Below are positions 18,273 to 26,833 of a stretch of 64,000 nt of DNA, piece after piece; within the stretch, counting starts at the first letter, position 1, and each line of letters starts with the position of its first letter. The notes beneath the pieces are model-generated. The model saw nothing but the letters and a program-made list of their open reading frames with translations. It was not told the origin of the DNA and ran no database searches. Source of the DNA: SHXO01 sp964523885 (GTDB lineage: Bacteria > Pseudomonadota > Gammaproteobacteria > Burkholderiales > SHXO01). Position numbers and translations under genes: made by a program. The DNA lies in NCBI GenBank assembly GCA_964523885.1, contig CAZFYX010000025.1, positions 75,735 to 139,734 on the forward strand, written 5' to 3'.

Positions 18273-19730
18273 ATGAACGCCCCCGTCAACTCCGAGCTCC
18301 TGTTCGCCACCGCCGACAGCACCCTGCTGGCGCCCTACGGTCTGGATGCATCCGACCTGTCGCGCGTCTTCGGCGACATCCTCTCCCACCACATCGACTA
18401 CGCCGATCTGTACTTCCAGTACAGCCGCGGCGAGAGCTGGAGCCTGGAGGAGGGCATCGTGAAGTCCGGCAGCTTCAGCATCGAGCAGGGCGTGGGCGTG
18501 CGCGCCGTCAGCGGCGAGAAGACCGCATTCGCCTACTCCGACGACATCAGCATGCCCGCGCTGCAGTCCGCGGCCTCGGCCACGCGCGCCATCGCGCGCC
18601 AGGGCGCGAGCGCAACGACGCAGGCGGTCCGGCGCAACACCGGACGCGAGCTGTACCTGCCGCACGACCCCATCGCCAGCCTCGACGCACCGCGCAAGGT
18701 CGCGCTGCTGGAAGCGATCGAACGGCATGCCCGCGCGCTCGACCCGCGCGTCAAGCAGGTGATGGCAAGCCTGTCCGGGGAGTACGAGGTGGTGCTGGTC
18801 ACGCGCTCCGACGGCGTGATGGCTGCGGACGTGCGGCCGCTGGTGCGGCTGTCGCTGCAGGTGATCGCCGAGGAGGGCGGCCGGCGCGAGCAGGGCGGTG
18901 CGGGCGGCGGCGGGCGCTTCGACTACGCCTACTTCACCGACGAGGTGCTGCAGGACTACGCGCAAAAGGCCGTGCACCAGGCGCTGACCAACCTGCAGGC
19001 GCAGCCTGCGCCGGCCGGCACGATGACCGTGGTGCTGGGGCCCGGCTGGCCCGGCGTGCTGCTGCACGAGGCGGTGGGCCATGGCCTCGAGGGCGACTTC
19101 AACCGCAAGGGGACGTCGGCGTTCAGCGGACGCATCGGCGAGCGCGTCGCAGCGCCGGGCGTCACGGTCGTCGACGACGGGACCATCAACCGCCGCCGCG
19201 GCTCCCTGAACATCGACGACGAGGGCAACCCCACGCAGCGCACCGTGCTGATCGAGGATGGCGTGCTCAAGGGCTACATCCAGGATTCGCTCAACGCGCG
19301 CCTGATGGGCGTGCCGGTCACCGGCAACGGCCGGCGCGAGTCGTTCGCGCACGTGCCGATGCCGCGCATGACCAACACCTACATGCTGGCGGGCGACAAG
19401 GATCCGCAGGAGATCATTGCCTCGGTGAAGCGCGGGCTCTACGCGGTTAACTTCGGCGGCGGCCAGGTCGACATCGTCAGCGGCAAGTTCGTGTTCTCCG
19501 CCTCCGAGGCCTACATGATCGAGGAGGGCAAGGTCACCTATCCGGTGAAGGGCGCCACCCTGATCGGCAACGGCCCCGACGCACTCACGCGCGTGTCGAT
19601 GATCGGCAACGACCTCTCGCTGGACACCGGCGTGGGCACCTGCGGCAAGGAAGGGCAGAGCGTGCCGGTGGGGGTGGGACAGCCCACGCTGCGCATCGAC
19701 GGGCTGACGGTGGGCGGGACGTCGGCGTAA
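18273..19730 (+). CDS. tldD: Metalloprotease TldD
   Basis: A 485-residue subunit of the TldD/TldE heterodimeric zinc metalloprotease, which degrades unfolded or leader peptides and takes part in maturation of modified peptides and CcdA turnover. The zinc motif HEAVGHGLEGD is intact, followed by FSGRIGERVA. C-terminal GVGTCGKEGQSVPVGVGQPTLRI is also typical. The ATG at 18273 gives the usual family length; a TTG at 18207 would add 22 residues. The partner tldE/pmbA is not in this window. Confidence 0.95.
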   Translation: MNAPVNSELLFATADSTLLAPYGLDASDLSRVFGDILSHHIDYADLYFQYSRGESWSLEEGIVKSGSFSIEQGVGVRAVSGEKTAFAYSDDISMPALQSAASATRAIARQGASATTQAVRRNTGRELYLPHDPIASLDAPRKVALLEAIERHARALDPRVKQVMASLSGEYEVVLVTRSDGVMAADVRPLVRLSLQVIAEEGGRREQGGAGGGGRFDYAYFTDEVLQDYAQKAVHQALTNLQAQPAPAGTMTVVLGPGWPGVLLHEAVGHGLEGDFNRKGTSAFSGRIGERVAAPGVTVVDDGTINRRRGSLNIDDEGNPTQRTVLIEDGVLKGYIQDSLNARLMGVPVTGNGRRESFAHVPMPRMTNTYMLAGDKDPQEIIASVKRGLYAVNFGGGQVDIVSGKFVFSASEAYMIEEGKVTYPVKGATLIGNGPDALTRVSMIGNDLSLDTGVGTCGKEGQSVPVGVGQPTLRIDGLTVGGTSA

Positions 19731-19907
19731 CCAGGCTGCGTCGCTGCGCGGGGAGTCAGGGCCGGCCGGGGGGCAGTGCGGCGGGCACGTGCTTTGCCAA
19801 GGCGCCCGCCTTGACCCATAATTGGGTCCGGAAACATTGACTTGACAGTGTTTCCCTTCTGCTGCGAGAAGACGCAGTGTACCGGCCTACCTCCTCCCTG
19901 GTGCGTG

Positions 19908-20432
19908 ATGACTGACTCGGTCCCGCAGAACTCCCTCCTCAAGACCCTGGAACACCTGGGCGAGGGGACGGCGCTCGCGCAACAGATCTACGACATGATC
20001 GGGCACTCCCGCTTCTTCGACGACTTCAGTCGCGAAGACGTGCAGCAGCTGGCCGCCTTCATGCAGGTCTTCCGCGCCGAGCCCGGCAGCATGATCATCC
20101 GGGAAGGCGACGTCGACGACTACATGCTCCTCATCATCCAGGGCAAGGTCGACATCGTGAAGACCGACAAGCGCGGGGTCATCCAGGCGATGACCAGCGT
20201 GGGCCCCGGCATGACCCTGGGCGAGATGTCGATGATCGACGGCGAGCCGCGCTTCGCGACCTGCATCTCGGTCGAGCCCACGACCTTCGCGGTGCTCTCG
20301 CGCGAGGCCATGGTGCGCATCATCCTGGAGGAACCCAGCCTCGGCGCGAAGCTGCTGATCAAGCTGGTGACGCTGCTCTCGCAGCGCCTGCGCCAGACCA
20401 GCTCCACGCTGCTCCACTACATGGAGCGCTGA
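19908..20432 (+). CDS. Stand-alone cyclic-nucleotide-binding-domain protein
   Basis: A 174-residue protein that is little more than one CAP-type cyclic-nucleotide-binding domain (about residues 30-150). The strand turn GSMIIREGDVDDYMLLIIQG and the phosphate-binding cassette region LGEMSMIDGEPRFAT are present. There is no DNA-binding helix-turn-helix after it, only a C-terminal helix pair, so it is a signal-responsive adaptor and not a Crp-type transcription factor. An adenylate cyclase gene lies about 10 kb upstream. The ATG at 19908 is chosen; an upstream TTG or ATG near 19842 would add an unusual Cys-rich leader. Confidence 0.82.
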   Translation: MTDSVPQNSLLKTLEHLGEGTALAQQIYDMIGHSRFFDDFSREDVQQLAAFMQVFRAEPGSMIIREGDVDDYMLLIIQGKVDIVKTDKRGVIQAMTSVGPGMTLGEMSMIDGEPRFATCISVEPTTFAVLSREAMVRIILEEPSLGAKLLIKLVTLLSQRLRQTSSTLLHYMER

Positions 20433-20440
20433 CCGCGCAG

Positions 20441-21325
20441 TTGCCGACCTCGCTGCGCTGCGGCCTGCTCGCCGCTCTCCTCGCACTGCACGCATACGCC
20501 GCCTGGGCCGGGCAGGGACGCACGGTCGTGGACGACGCCGGTCACGGCCTGCAGGCCGATCCGCCGGCGCGCCGCATCGTGGCGCTCGCCCCCAACCTCG
20601 CCGAGCTGGTCTTCGCTGCCGGTGCCGGCGCGCAGCTGGTGGGGACCGTGCGTGGCAGCGACTACCCGGCCGCGGCCGCGCACGTGACCGGGGTGGGCGA
20701 TGCGGCAGGCATCGACGTGGAGCGCGTGCTCGCGCTGCGTCCGGACCTCGTGCTGGCCTGGGCCAGCGGCAACCGCCCCGCGGACGTGGCTCGGCTCGAG
20801 GCGCTGGGCTTGCGCGTCTATCGCAGCGAGGCGCGCACGCTGGAGGACGTGGCCTCCAGCCTGCGCCGGATCGGGCAGCTCGCGGGCACTGCGTCGACGG
20901 CGGACGCTGCAGCACGCGAGTACGAGAATGCGCTCGCTGCGATCGCGCATCGCGTTGCACCGGGGACGCAGCCGACCGTCTTCATCCAGATCTGGGACAG
21001 CCCGCTGATGACGGTGAACGGGCAGCACCTGGTCAGCCGCATCGTCGAGCGCTGCGGCGGGCGCAACGTGTTCGCGAACCTGCCCGTGCTCGCCGGCAGC
21101 GTGAGCCTGGAGGCGGTGCTGGCGGCCGACCCCGACCTGATCGTGGCGGCTGTGGCCCCGGGTGGCGAGCCGGCCGTGACGCACACCTGGCGCCGCTGGC
21201 CCAAGCTGCGTGCGGTGGCGCGCGGAGAGGTGCATGCCATCGACGCCGATCTCGTCACCCGTGCGACCCCTCGCGTGCTGCAGGGCGTGCGCAGCGTGTG
21301 CGCGTGGATCGCGACTGGCAGCTAG
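20441..21325 (+). CDS. BtuF-like corrinoid/metal-chelate substrate-binding protein
   Basis: A 294-residue periplasmic binding protein with a signal peptide (LLAALLALHAYAAWAG) and the helical-backbone metal-receptor fold: PARRIVALAPNLAELVFAAGAG, then the hinge RPDLVLAWASGN and the second lobe from about residue 175. This pattern fits the cobalamin-binding BtuF group; siderophore or haem binding remains possible. No BtuC or BtuD is nearby. The start is a TTG at 20441, eight bases after the preceding stop. The TAG stop is formed at the junction with the 33-base inverted repeat of the element at 21324, so the original C-terminus may have been altered by insertion. Confidence 0.82.
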   Translation: MPTSLRCGLLAALLALHAYAAWAGQGRTVVDDAGHGLQADPPARRIVALAPNLAELVFAAGAGAQLVGTVRGSDYPAAAAHVTGVGDAAGIDVERVLALRPDLVLAWASGNRPADVARLEALGLRVYRSEARTLEDVASSLRRIGQLAGTASTADAAAREYENALAAIAHRVAPGTQPTVFIQIWDSPLMTVNGQHLVSRIVERCGGRNVFANLPVLAGSVSLEAVLAADPDLIVAAVAPGGEPAVTHTWRRWPKLRAVARGEVHAIDADLVTRATPRVLQGVRSVCAWIATGS

Positions 21326-21757
21326 GGAAGCTTTGATCAATGGGCTGCGCTGTGCGACCGAGCGATTTTGCCCCAAGGCGGCGTCGGTGAGGACGACATG
21401 TAGCCGGCCTCCATCAGGACGAGCCGAGGGCGCGCACGCCGGAGCGAAGGAGGAGGGGCCCCGTTTGCGGGGATCCGACCGCGCAGGCGTGCGTGAAGCC
21501 CGCAGGCCGGCGTGCGCATCCCGCTCCGGGGTCGTATCCATCGCGCAAGCGCGATGGAAGCCTCCTCCGCCCTGCGCGGGCGCGGGGCAAAAATCGCCGG
21601 TCCCTCAAAAGCGCCTTCATATCGGCGGGTTGCGTCAGGGGCGGCGCCTGCGGCGCGGCTCTCCTTGCGCAGGTTCCAACCTGCGCTGCGTCGTGCCGCT
21701 TGCATCCATCCGGCCCTGACGCAACGCACAGCGCAGCCCATTGATCAAAGCTTCCCT
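21324..21757. mobile_element. 434-bp non-autonomous element with perfect 33-bp terminal inverted repeats (MITE-like)
   Basis: Bases 21324-21356 and 21725-21757 are perfect inverted copies over 33 positions, each including GAAGCTTTGATCAATGGGCT read inward. The inside is full of secondary structure: a second inverted pair at 21629-21640/21714-21725, and small hairpins such as CCATCGCGCAAGCGCGATGG and GCGCAGGTTCCAACCTGCGC. No transposase is encoded and the small open frames inside look like chance products of high GC. No target-site duplication is visible. The element fits exactly between the stop codons of two convergent genes. Calling it mobile is inferred from the terminal repeats. Confidence 0.8.
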
Positions 21758-21763
21758 GGACGC

Positions 21764-22468
21764 TCAGATTCGCGTGCAGGGCCCGCGGTAGAGGATCGGC
21801 CCGGTCGGTGCGCCGGTGGGCGAGCCGCCGTGCGGCTCGACGCTCATCGCGATCTCGGCGGCGCCGTCGACGACACGCGTGAGCCGTGGCGGCAGCATCA
21901 CGGTCTGGGTTTCGTGCGTGGTGATGAGGCCGAGCGAGACCGGCTGGCCGCCACCCTCGGGTAGCGCCCACAGCTCCCACGCCGTGCCTTGCGCCATCTC
22001 GGCGTGACCCATCACCCGGATGCGCAGTGCGGTCTGTCCGTGGCTGTCCATCTCCCAGGAGACCGTCATCGCCGGCTGGTTGCGCGCGTCGGACATCACC
22101 GCGACCATCATCTCCGGCTGCCGCGGCAGCAGCACCGCCAGCGCGACTGCCAACACCATGACCGCCGCCAGGCCGGCCAGCGCGCTCGTGCGCCAGAAGC
22201 GCACGCTGTCCCACCACCGTCCCGCCCCCGCGCCTGCTGCGGGCCGGATCCTGGCCTCGATGGCGCGCCACACCCGTGCCGGCGGCGCGATCGGCGCGGC
22301 CGCAGCGTCGAGCGGTGCGAGCCGCGCCTGCCACGCCTGCATGTGCCGCCTCAGTGCAGGGTCCGCGTGCAGCAGGCCCTCGAAGCGTTGCCGGGCGCGC
22401 CCGCGCAGGGTGCCCAGCACGTATTGCGCCGCGAGCGCGTCGCGCCGCCTCTCGTCGCTGTAGTCCAC
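21764..22468 (-). CDS. RskA-family anti-sigma factor
   Basis: A 234-residue membrane protein. The first 75 residues form a cytoplasmic anti-sigma domain (YVLGTLRGRARQRFEGLL matches the zinc-free RskA/ChrR-like pattern). One membrane helix follows at about 94-115 (SALAGLAAVMVLAVALAVLL), and then a periplasmic domain with AWELWALPEGGGQPVSLG, characteristic of RskA C-terminal domains. It should hold the ECF sigma factor encoded immediately upstream in check. The GTG start at 22468 follows the sigma factor's TGA without a gap. Confidence 0.88.
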   Translation of the reverse strand: MDYSDERRRDALAAQYVLGTLRGRARQRFEGLLHADPALRRHMQAWQARLAPLDAAAAPIAPPARVWRAIEARIRPAAGAGAGRWWDSVRFWRTSALAGLAAVMVLAVALAVLLPRQPEMMVAVMSDARNQPAMTVSWEMDSHGQTALRIRVMGHAEMAQGTAWELWALPEGGGQPVSLGLITTHETQTVMLPPRLTRVVDGAAEIAMSVEPHGGSPTGAPTGPILYRGPCTRI

Positions 22469-23038
22469 TCAGCTTCCCTTCACCATCGCGTCCATGCACT
22501 CGCGCAATTTGTCCAGGCCGCGCCGCACCCAGGTCTTCACCGTGCCCAGCGGCTGGCCCAGGTGCGCGGCCAACTCGCCGTGCGACAGTCCGTGCAGGTA
22601 GGCGAGCGCGATGCTCTGGCGCTGGGTGCTGCTCAGCGCCTGCAGGCACTCGTGCAGCGCGCCCGCATCGCGCGCATCCTGCAGCATGCGCTCGGGCGCC
22701 AGCAGGCCCTCGTCGGGCACTGCGCCCGCCAGCTCGTCGTAGTCTTCCCGCCCGTGCTCGAGGTTGGGCCGCCGCAGCCAGTCGAGCGAGCGATTGCGCA
22801 CCACTGCGGTCATCCAGGTGAGCGGCGCACTGCGGTGCGCGTCGTACTCGCCGAGGTGGCTCCAGATGCTGACGAAGCTCTCCTGCAGCACCTCCTCGGC
22901 CCAGTCGTGCCTGCGCAGCAGGCGAAACGCGACCGCGTAGAGCCTTGGTGCGGTGAGGCGATACAGCTCGGCGAAGGCGGCCTGGTCGCGCAGCGCGCAG
23001 CGCGCCACGAGCGCCTGCAGCGTCGCGGCGTCGCTCAT
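22469..23038 (-). CDS. ECF RNA polymerase sigma factor (SigK/RpoE-like)
   Basis: A 189-residue group 4 sigma factor. Region 2 is AFAELYRLTAPRLYAVAFRL followed by AEEVLQESFVSIW, and region 4 carries the helix-turn-helix LSHGELAAHLGQPLGTVKTWVRRG. It directs polymerase to a small regulon when released from the adjacent anti-sigma factor. It lies 25 bases downstream of a cobalamin adenosyltransferase gene on the same strand, an unusual pairing. Its target promoters cannot be named from this window. Confidence 0.93.
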   Translation of the reverse strand: MSDAATLQALVARCALRDQAAFAELYRLTAPRLYAVAFRLLRRHDWAEEVLQESFVSIWSHLGEYDAHRSAPLTWMTAVVRNRSLDWLRRPNLEHGREDYDELAGAVPDEGLLAPERMLQDARDAGALHECLQALSSTQRQSIALAYLHGLSHGELAAHLGQPLGTVKTWVRRGLDKLRECMDAMVKGS

Positions 23039-23063
23039 CGTGCCGGGTGCACGCGCGTGCCGG

Positions 23064-23624
23064 TCACGCCTTGCCTGCGCCGCGGTCGCGGCGCCAGAGC
23101 ACGTCGCTGCCGCCGGCCCGGCGGTTGAGCACGCGGGCCAGCACGAACAGCAGGTCGGACAGGCGGTTGAGGTACTGCAGCAGCACCGGCGAGACGGTCT
23201 CCGCGGCCGCCAGGGCGGCCACGCGCCGCTCCGCGGTCCGGCACATGGCGCGGGCGAGATGGCACAGGCCGGCGGTGCGGCTGCCGCCCGGGAGGATGAA
23301 TTCCTTCAGCGGCTCGAGCGTGTCGTTGTGCGCGTCGAGGAACTGTTCGAGGCGTTCGACCTGGTCCGCCCGGATCGCGGTGTAGCCCGGGATGGACAGT
23401 TCGCCGCCGAGGTCGAAGAGATCGTGCTGCACCTCGGTCAGCTCGGCGGCGATGTCGGCGTCCAGCGGCTCGGCCAGCAGGACGCCCAGGCAGCTGTTGA
23501 CCTCGTCGACGGTGCCCATGGCTTCGACCCGCAGGCTGTCCTTGGCGACGCGCGATCCGTCGCCCAGGCCGGTGCTGCCCGCATCGCCGGTCCGCGTGTA
23601 GATCTTGGAAAGCCGGTTGCCCAT
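23064..23624 (-). CDS. PduO-type cob(I)alamin adenosyltransferase
   Basis: A 186-residue ATP:cob(I)yrinic acid a,c-diamide/cobalamin adenosyltransferase of the PduO type, which makes adenosylcobalamin in the cytoplasm. The ATP-binding N-terminal KIYTRTGDAGSTGLGDG and the helical FILPGGSRTAGLCHLARAMC and RTAERRVAAL motifs are intact, with LLQYLNRLSDLLFVLAR near the end. The ATG at 23624 matches the family start; the open frame continues upstream without similarity. It is divergent from the diguanylate cyclase gene and heads the ECF sigma/anti-sigma operon. Confidence 0.93.
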   Translation of the reverse strand: MGNRLSKIYTRTGDAGSTGLGDGSRVAKDSLRVEAMGTVDEVNSCLGVLLAEPLDADIAAELTEVQHDLFDLGGELSIPGYTAIRADQVERLEQFLDAHNDTLEPLKEFILPGGSRTAGLCHLARAMCRTAERRVAALAAAETVSPVLLQYLNRLSDLLFVLARVLNRRAGGSDVLWRRDRGAGKA

Positions 23625-23739
23625 AGCCGATGTCCGTGTGCCGAGCGGGCGATTATAGGCGGATGCGTCCGGGGCTGCGGACGGATTGCAGGCCGGCACG
23701 CGGGCGGCAGGCCCTATACTTCGTTCATCCCCCTGATCG

Positions 23740-26700
23740 ATGAGCGCGATGGTGGAACCCGAGCGGCAATCGCAGGCTCCGACCAGGCCTCCGGCGCCGC
23801 GCGCCGCGCTGCCGGGACTGGGCGGCTGGGGCAAGCTGCTGGCCTGGGCGGCCCTGCTCGCCGGCCTGTTCGCGACACTGGCGTTGTGGATCGAGAGCCG
23901 GCAGGCGACCGAGGAGCGCGCGAAGCTCATGCTCCAGCAGCGGCTGGAGCTCGTCCAGGCGCGCGTCTCCGAGCGGGTGTCCGCCTACGCGGCCGTGCTG
24001 CAGGGGGCCGCAGGGCTGTTCGCCGCATCCACCGAGATCTCGCGGCTGGAGTGGGAGCGCTTCGCGCGCAGCCTCGACCTGGGCGAGCGCTACCCCGGGC
24101 TGCAGGCGATCGCCTACCTGCATCGGGTCGCGCCCGGGGACGTCGCGCTGCATGAACGCGCAGTGCGCGCCAGCGGGCAGCCCGGCTACCGGATCCGGCC
24201 GTCCGGCACCCGTGGCGAACACACACCGATCGTCCTGATCGATCCGCCCAGTGCCGCCAACGTCGCCTTGCTGGGATTTGACGCGACCGCCGAGGCGGCG
24301 CTGCGACAGCCCCTCGACCTGGCGCGCGAGAGCGGCGGCATCGCGGTGTCGCGCAAGGTCGTGCTGCCGAGCCCGGCGGCGGAGCCGACCGGCGCGCTGG
24401 TGGTCATGTGCCTTCCGGTGTACGAATCGGGGCACGTGCCGCCGATGGCCGGCGCACGCCAGCGCGCCACCATCGGCTACGTCGCGGTGGTGCTGCGGAT
24501 GGACAACCTGATGCGCCGGCTGCTCGGTGCGCAGGGCGAGGACGCGGGCATCGAGGTCTACGACGGCACGCAGGCCACGCCCGCCGCGCTGCTGTTCCGC
24601 AGCCCGGTCGCGGACGCGGAACCCGGCCAGGTCGCCGAGGGCACCATCCGGGTCGAGAACGCGGTCTGGACGCTGCGCGTCATCCCCACCCAGCGTTCGC
24701 ATGCGGCGTCGGCGAGTGCGCAGCCGCGTGCCGTGCTGGTGGCCGGATTCGCGGTGAGCCTGCTGCTGTTCCTGTCGCTGCACTCCCTGGCGAGCGGGCA
24801 GGCGCGCGCTGCACTGCTCGCGCTGCGGATGGGGGACGCGTTGCGCGCGCGCGAGCGGCGCTTCGCCGAGCTCACCCGGCACGCGCCGGTCGGGGTGTAC
24901 ATCGCGGACGCCGCGGGCGCCTGCGTGTTCGTGAACGAGCGCTGGTGCGAGCTCGCCGGGCTGGGGGGCGAAGCCGCCCGGGGCCAGGGCTGGATGCGGG
25001 CGCTGCACCCGGAGGATCGCGAGAAGGTGGTGGAGGCGTGGAACGTGGCCACGCAATCGGCCACCGCGTTCGAGCAGGAGTTCCGCATGCGCCGCCCCGA
25101 CGGCGGCGAGAGCTACGTGGTGAGCTCGGCTGTGCCCGAGCGCGACGAGCGCGGCGCGCTGGTCGCCTACATCGGCACCTGCATGGACATCACCGCGCGC
25201 CGCGCCGCCGAGCTCGCGCTGACCCGTGCCAACGAAGCGCTGGAGGACCGGGTGCGCGAACGCACCGCCGAGCTGCAGAGTGCCAACGCGCGGTTGAGCC
25301 GGGAGATCGAGGAGCGCCGCCGCGCCGAGCGCGAGCGCAGCGCCAGCCTGCAGCGCCAGCTCGCGCTGCTCGACGGCATCCCGGACCTGGCGTGGATGAA
25401 GGACCGCGACCTGCGCATCATCGCCGTGAACGAGCGCACCGCCGAGCGCATGCACACGAGCCGCGAGAGCGTGATCGGGAAGACCGACTTCGACGTCGCC
25501 GCGCCCGGCCTGGCGGAGCGCCACCGCCAGGAGGACCTCGAAGTGCTCCGCACCGGCACCCCGCTACGCTTCGACGAGCAGGGACGCTACGGGACGGACC
25601 GCTGGTTCGAGGTGGTCAAGACGCCGGTCTTCGACGACGACGGCCAGGTGGTCGGCGTCACCGGCATCGCCCGCGACATCACCGAGCGCAAGCACACCGA
25701 GGAGGCGCTGCGGCAATCCAACGCCCGCCTGCAGGCCCTGGTGGACGACCTTCAGCACCGCGGCCTGGCACGCGCCGCACTCAACGAGCTGGGCAGCGTG
25801 CTGGGGGTGTGCAACACCCTCGAGGAGGGCGTGCGCGCCGTGGCGCGCGACCTCGCGGCGCTGTTTCCGGGCGGTGCCGGTGCGCTCTACTGGCTGCACC
25901 AGCAGCCGGCCGAAGGCGCCATCGTTGCCTCGTTCGGTGCCTGCTCGAGCTGCGCCCCGACCGTGCGCCCGCACGAATGCTGGGCCCTGCGGCGGGGCAA
26001 GCCGCACGACGGCGAAGCCGCAGGAGGCGGATTGCTCTGCGAGCACCTGCAGTCGGTTCCCGCCCGACCCTACTCGTGTGCGCCGTTGCTCGTGCGCGGG
26101 CAGCTGCTCGGGCTGCTGTACTGCGAGTTGCCCGGCAGCGCACGCGAGGCCGCGGATGCGCAGCTCGCGGCCGAGCAGCTCGCGGCCTGGCGCCAGTGGG
26201 CCGCTTCGGTGGCGGAGTACCTCGCGCTGGCGCTGTCCAACCTCATCCTGCGCGAGACCCTCGAGACGCAGGCGCGCCACGATCCGCTCACCGACCTCTA
26301 CAACCGCCGCTACATGGAGGAAGCGCTGGAGCGCGAGCTGCGCCGGGCCGAGCGCAGCCAGCGGCCGATGGGCGTGGTCATGCTCGACCTGGACTACTTC
26401 AAGCGCTACAACGACACCCTGGGGCACGAGGCCGGCGACCAGCTGCTGGTCGCGCTCGCCAACCTGCTGCGCACGCAGGTGCGGGCCGGTGACATCGTCT
26501 GCCGCTACGGCGGCGAGGAGTTCCTCGTGATCCTGCCCGAGACCTCGCCCGAACTGGTGGTGCAGCGCGCGGAGCAGCTGCGCCGCCTCGTCTCCGAGCA
26601 GCTGCGCGATCCCAGCGACGGGCGCGTGGGGCCGGTCACGCTGTCGCTCGGGGTGGCCGTCTTCCCGCTGCATGCGGGCAATGCCGCCGAGCTGGTGCGC

Positions 26701-26775
26701 GCAGCCGATGCGGCGCTCTACCGAGCCAAGAGCAATGGCCGCAATCGCGTCGAGGTCGCTGCGCAGCCCGGCTGA
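23740..26775 (+). CDS. Membrane sensor diguanylate cyclase (CHASE-PAS-PAS-GAF-GGDEF)
   Basis: A 1011-residue inner-membrane sensor that should make cyclic-di-GMP. Order of parts: membrane helix at about 28-48; periplasmic CHASE domain at about 60-290 (YPGLQAIAYLHRVAPGD); second membrane helix at about 330-350; PAS domains at about 375-490 and 540-655; a GAF domain with several cysteines at about 680-830; and a GGDEF domain to the end. The active site reads GGEEF (residues 924-928). The inhibitory I-site RxxD is present as RAGD at 915-918, exactly five residues before it, so product feedback is likely. The CHASE ligand is unknown. Confidence 0.93.
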   Translation: MSAMVEPERQSQAPTRPPAPRAALPGLGGWGKLLAWAALLAGLFATLALWIESRQATEERAKLMLQQRLELVQARVSERVSAYAAVLQGAAGLFAASTEISRLEWERFARSLDLGERYPGLQAIAYLHRVAPGDVALHERAVRASGQPGYRIRPSGTRGEHTPIVLIDPPSAANVALLGFDATAEAALRQPLDLARESGGIAVSRKVVLPSPAAEPTGALVVMCLPVYESGHVPPMAGARQRATIGYVAVVLRMDNLMRRLLGAQGEDAGIEVYDGTQATPAALLFRSPVADAEPGQVAEGTIRVENAVWTLRVIPTQRSHAASASAQPRAVLVAGFAVSLLLFLSLHSLASGQARAALLALRMGDALRARERRFAELTRHAPVGVYIADAAGACVFVNERWCELAGLGGEAARGQGWMRALHPEDREKVVEAWNVATQSATAFEQEFRMRRPDGGESYVVSSAVPERDERGALVAYIGTCMDITARRAAELALTRANEALEDRVRERTAELQSANARLSREIEERRRAERERSASLQRQLALLDGIPDLAWMKDRDLRIIAVNERTAERMHTSRESVIGKTDFDVAAPGLAERHRQEDLEVLRTGTPLRFDEQGRYGTDRWFEVVKTPVFDDDGQVVGVTGIARDITERKHTEEALRQSNARLQALVDDLQHRGLARAALNELGSVLGVCNTLEEGVRAVARDLAALFPGGAGALYWLHQQPAEGAIVASFGACSSCAPTVRPHECWALRRGKPHDGEAAGGGLLCEHLQSVPARPYSCAPLLVRGQLLGLLYCELPGSAREAADAQLAAEQLAAWRQWAASVAEYLALALSNLILRETLETQARHDPLTDLYNRRYMEEALERELRRAERSQRPMGVVMLDLDYFKRYNDTLGHEAGDQLLVALANLLRTQVRAGDIVCRYGGEEFLVILPETSPELVVQRAEQLRRLVSEQLRDPSDGRVGPVTLSLGVAVFPLHAGNAAELVRAADAALYRAKSNGRNRVEVAAQPG

Positions 26776-26833
26776 GCGGGTACGCTGCTTGCCCGCCGAC
26801 GCTTCCCCTACCAGCATCCGCCGCGGAGGAACG

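Noticed and set aside
19813..19828. Palindrome GACCCATAATTGGGTC upstream of the cyclic-nucleotide-binding protein, considered as an operator or promoter
   Set aside because: Six-base arms with an AT loop are short, and no well-spaced -35/-10 pair could be fitted around it.
21337..21744. Open frames inside the 434-bp inverted-repeat element
   Set aside because: They run through the terminal repeats and hairpins in both strands, have no ribosome-binding site and are Arg/Ala/Pro-rich without domains; not accepted as genes or as a transposase.
20441..23624. A cobalamin riboswitch was sought near the corrinoid-binding and adenosyltransferase genes
   Set aside because: The gaps are only 8 and 115 bases and show no B12-box-like sequence, so there is no room or motif for one.
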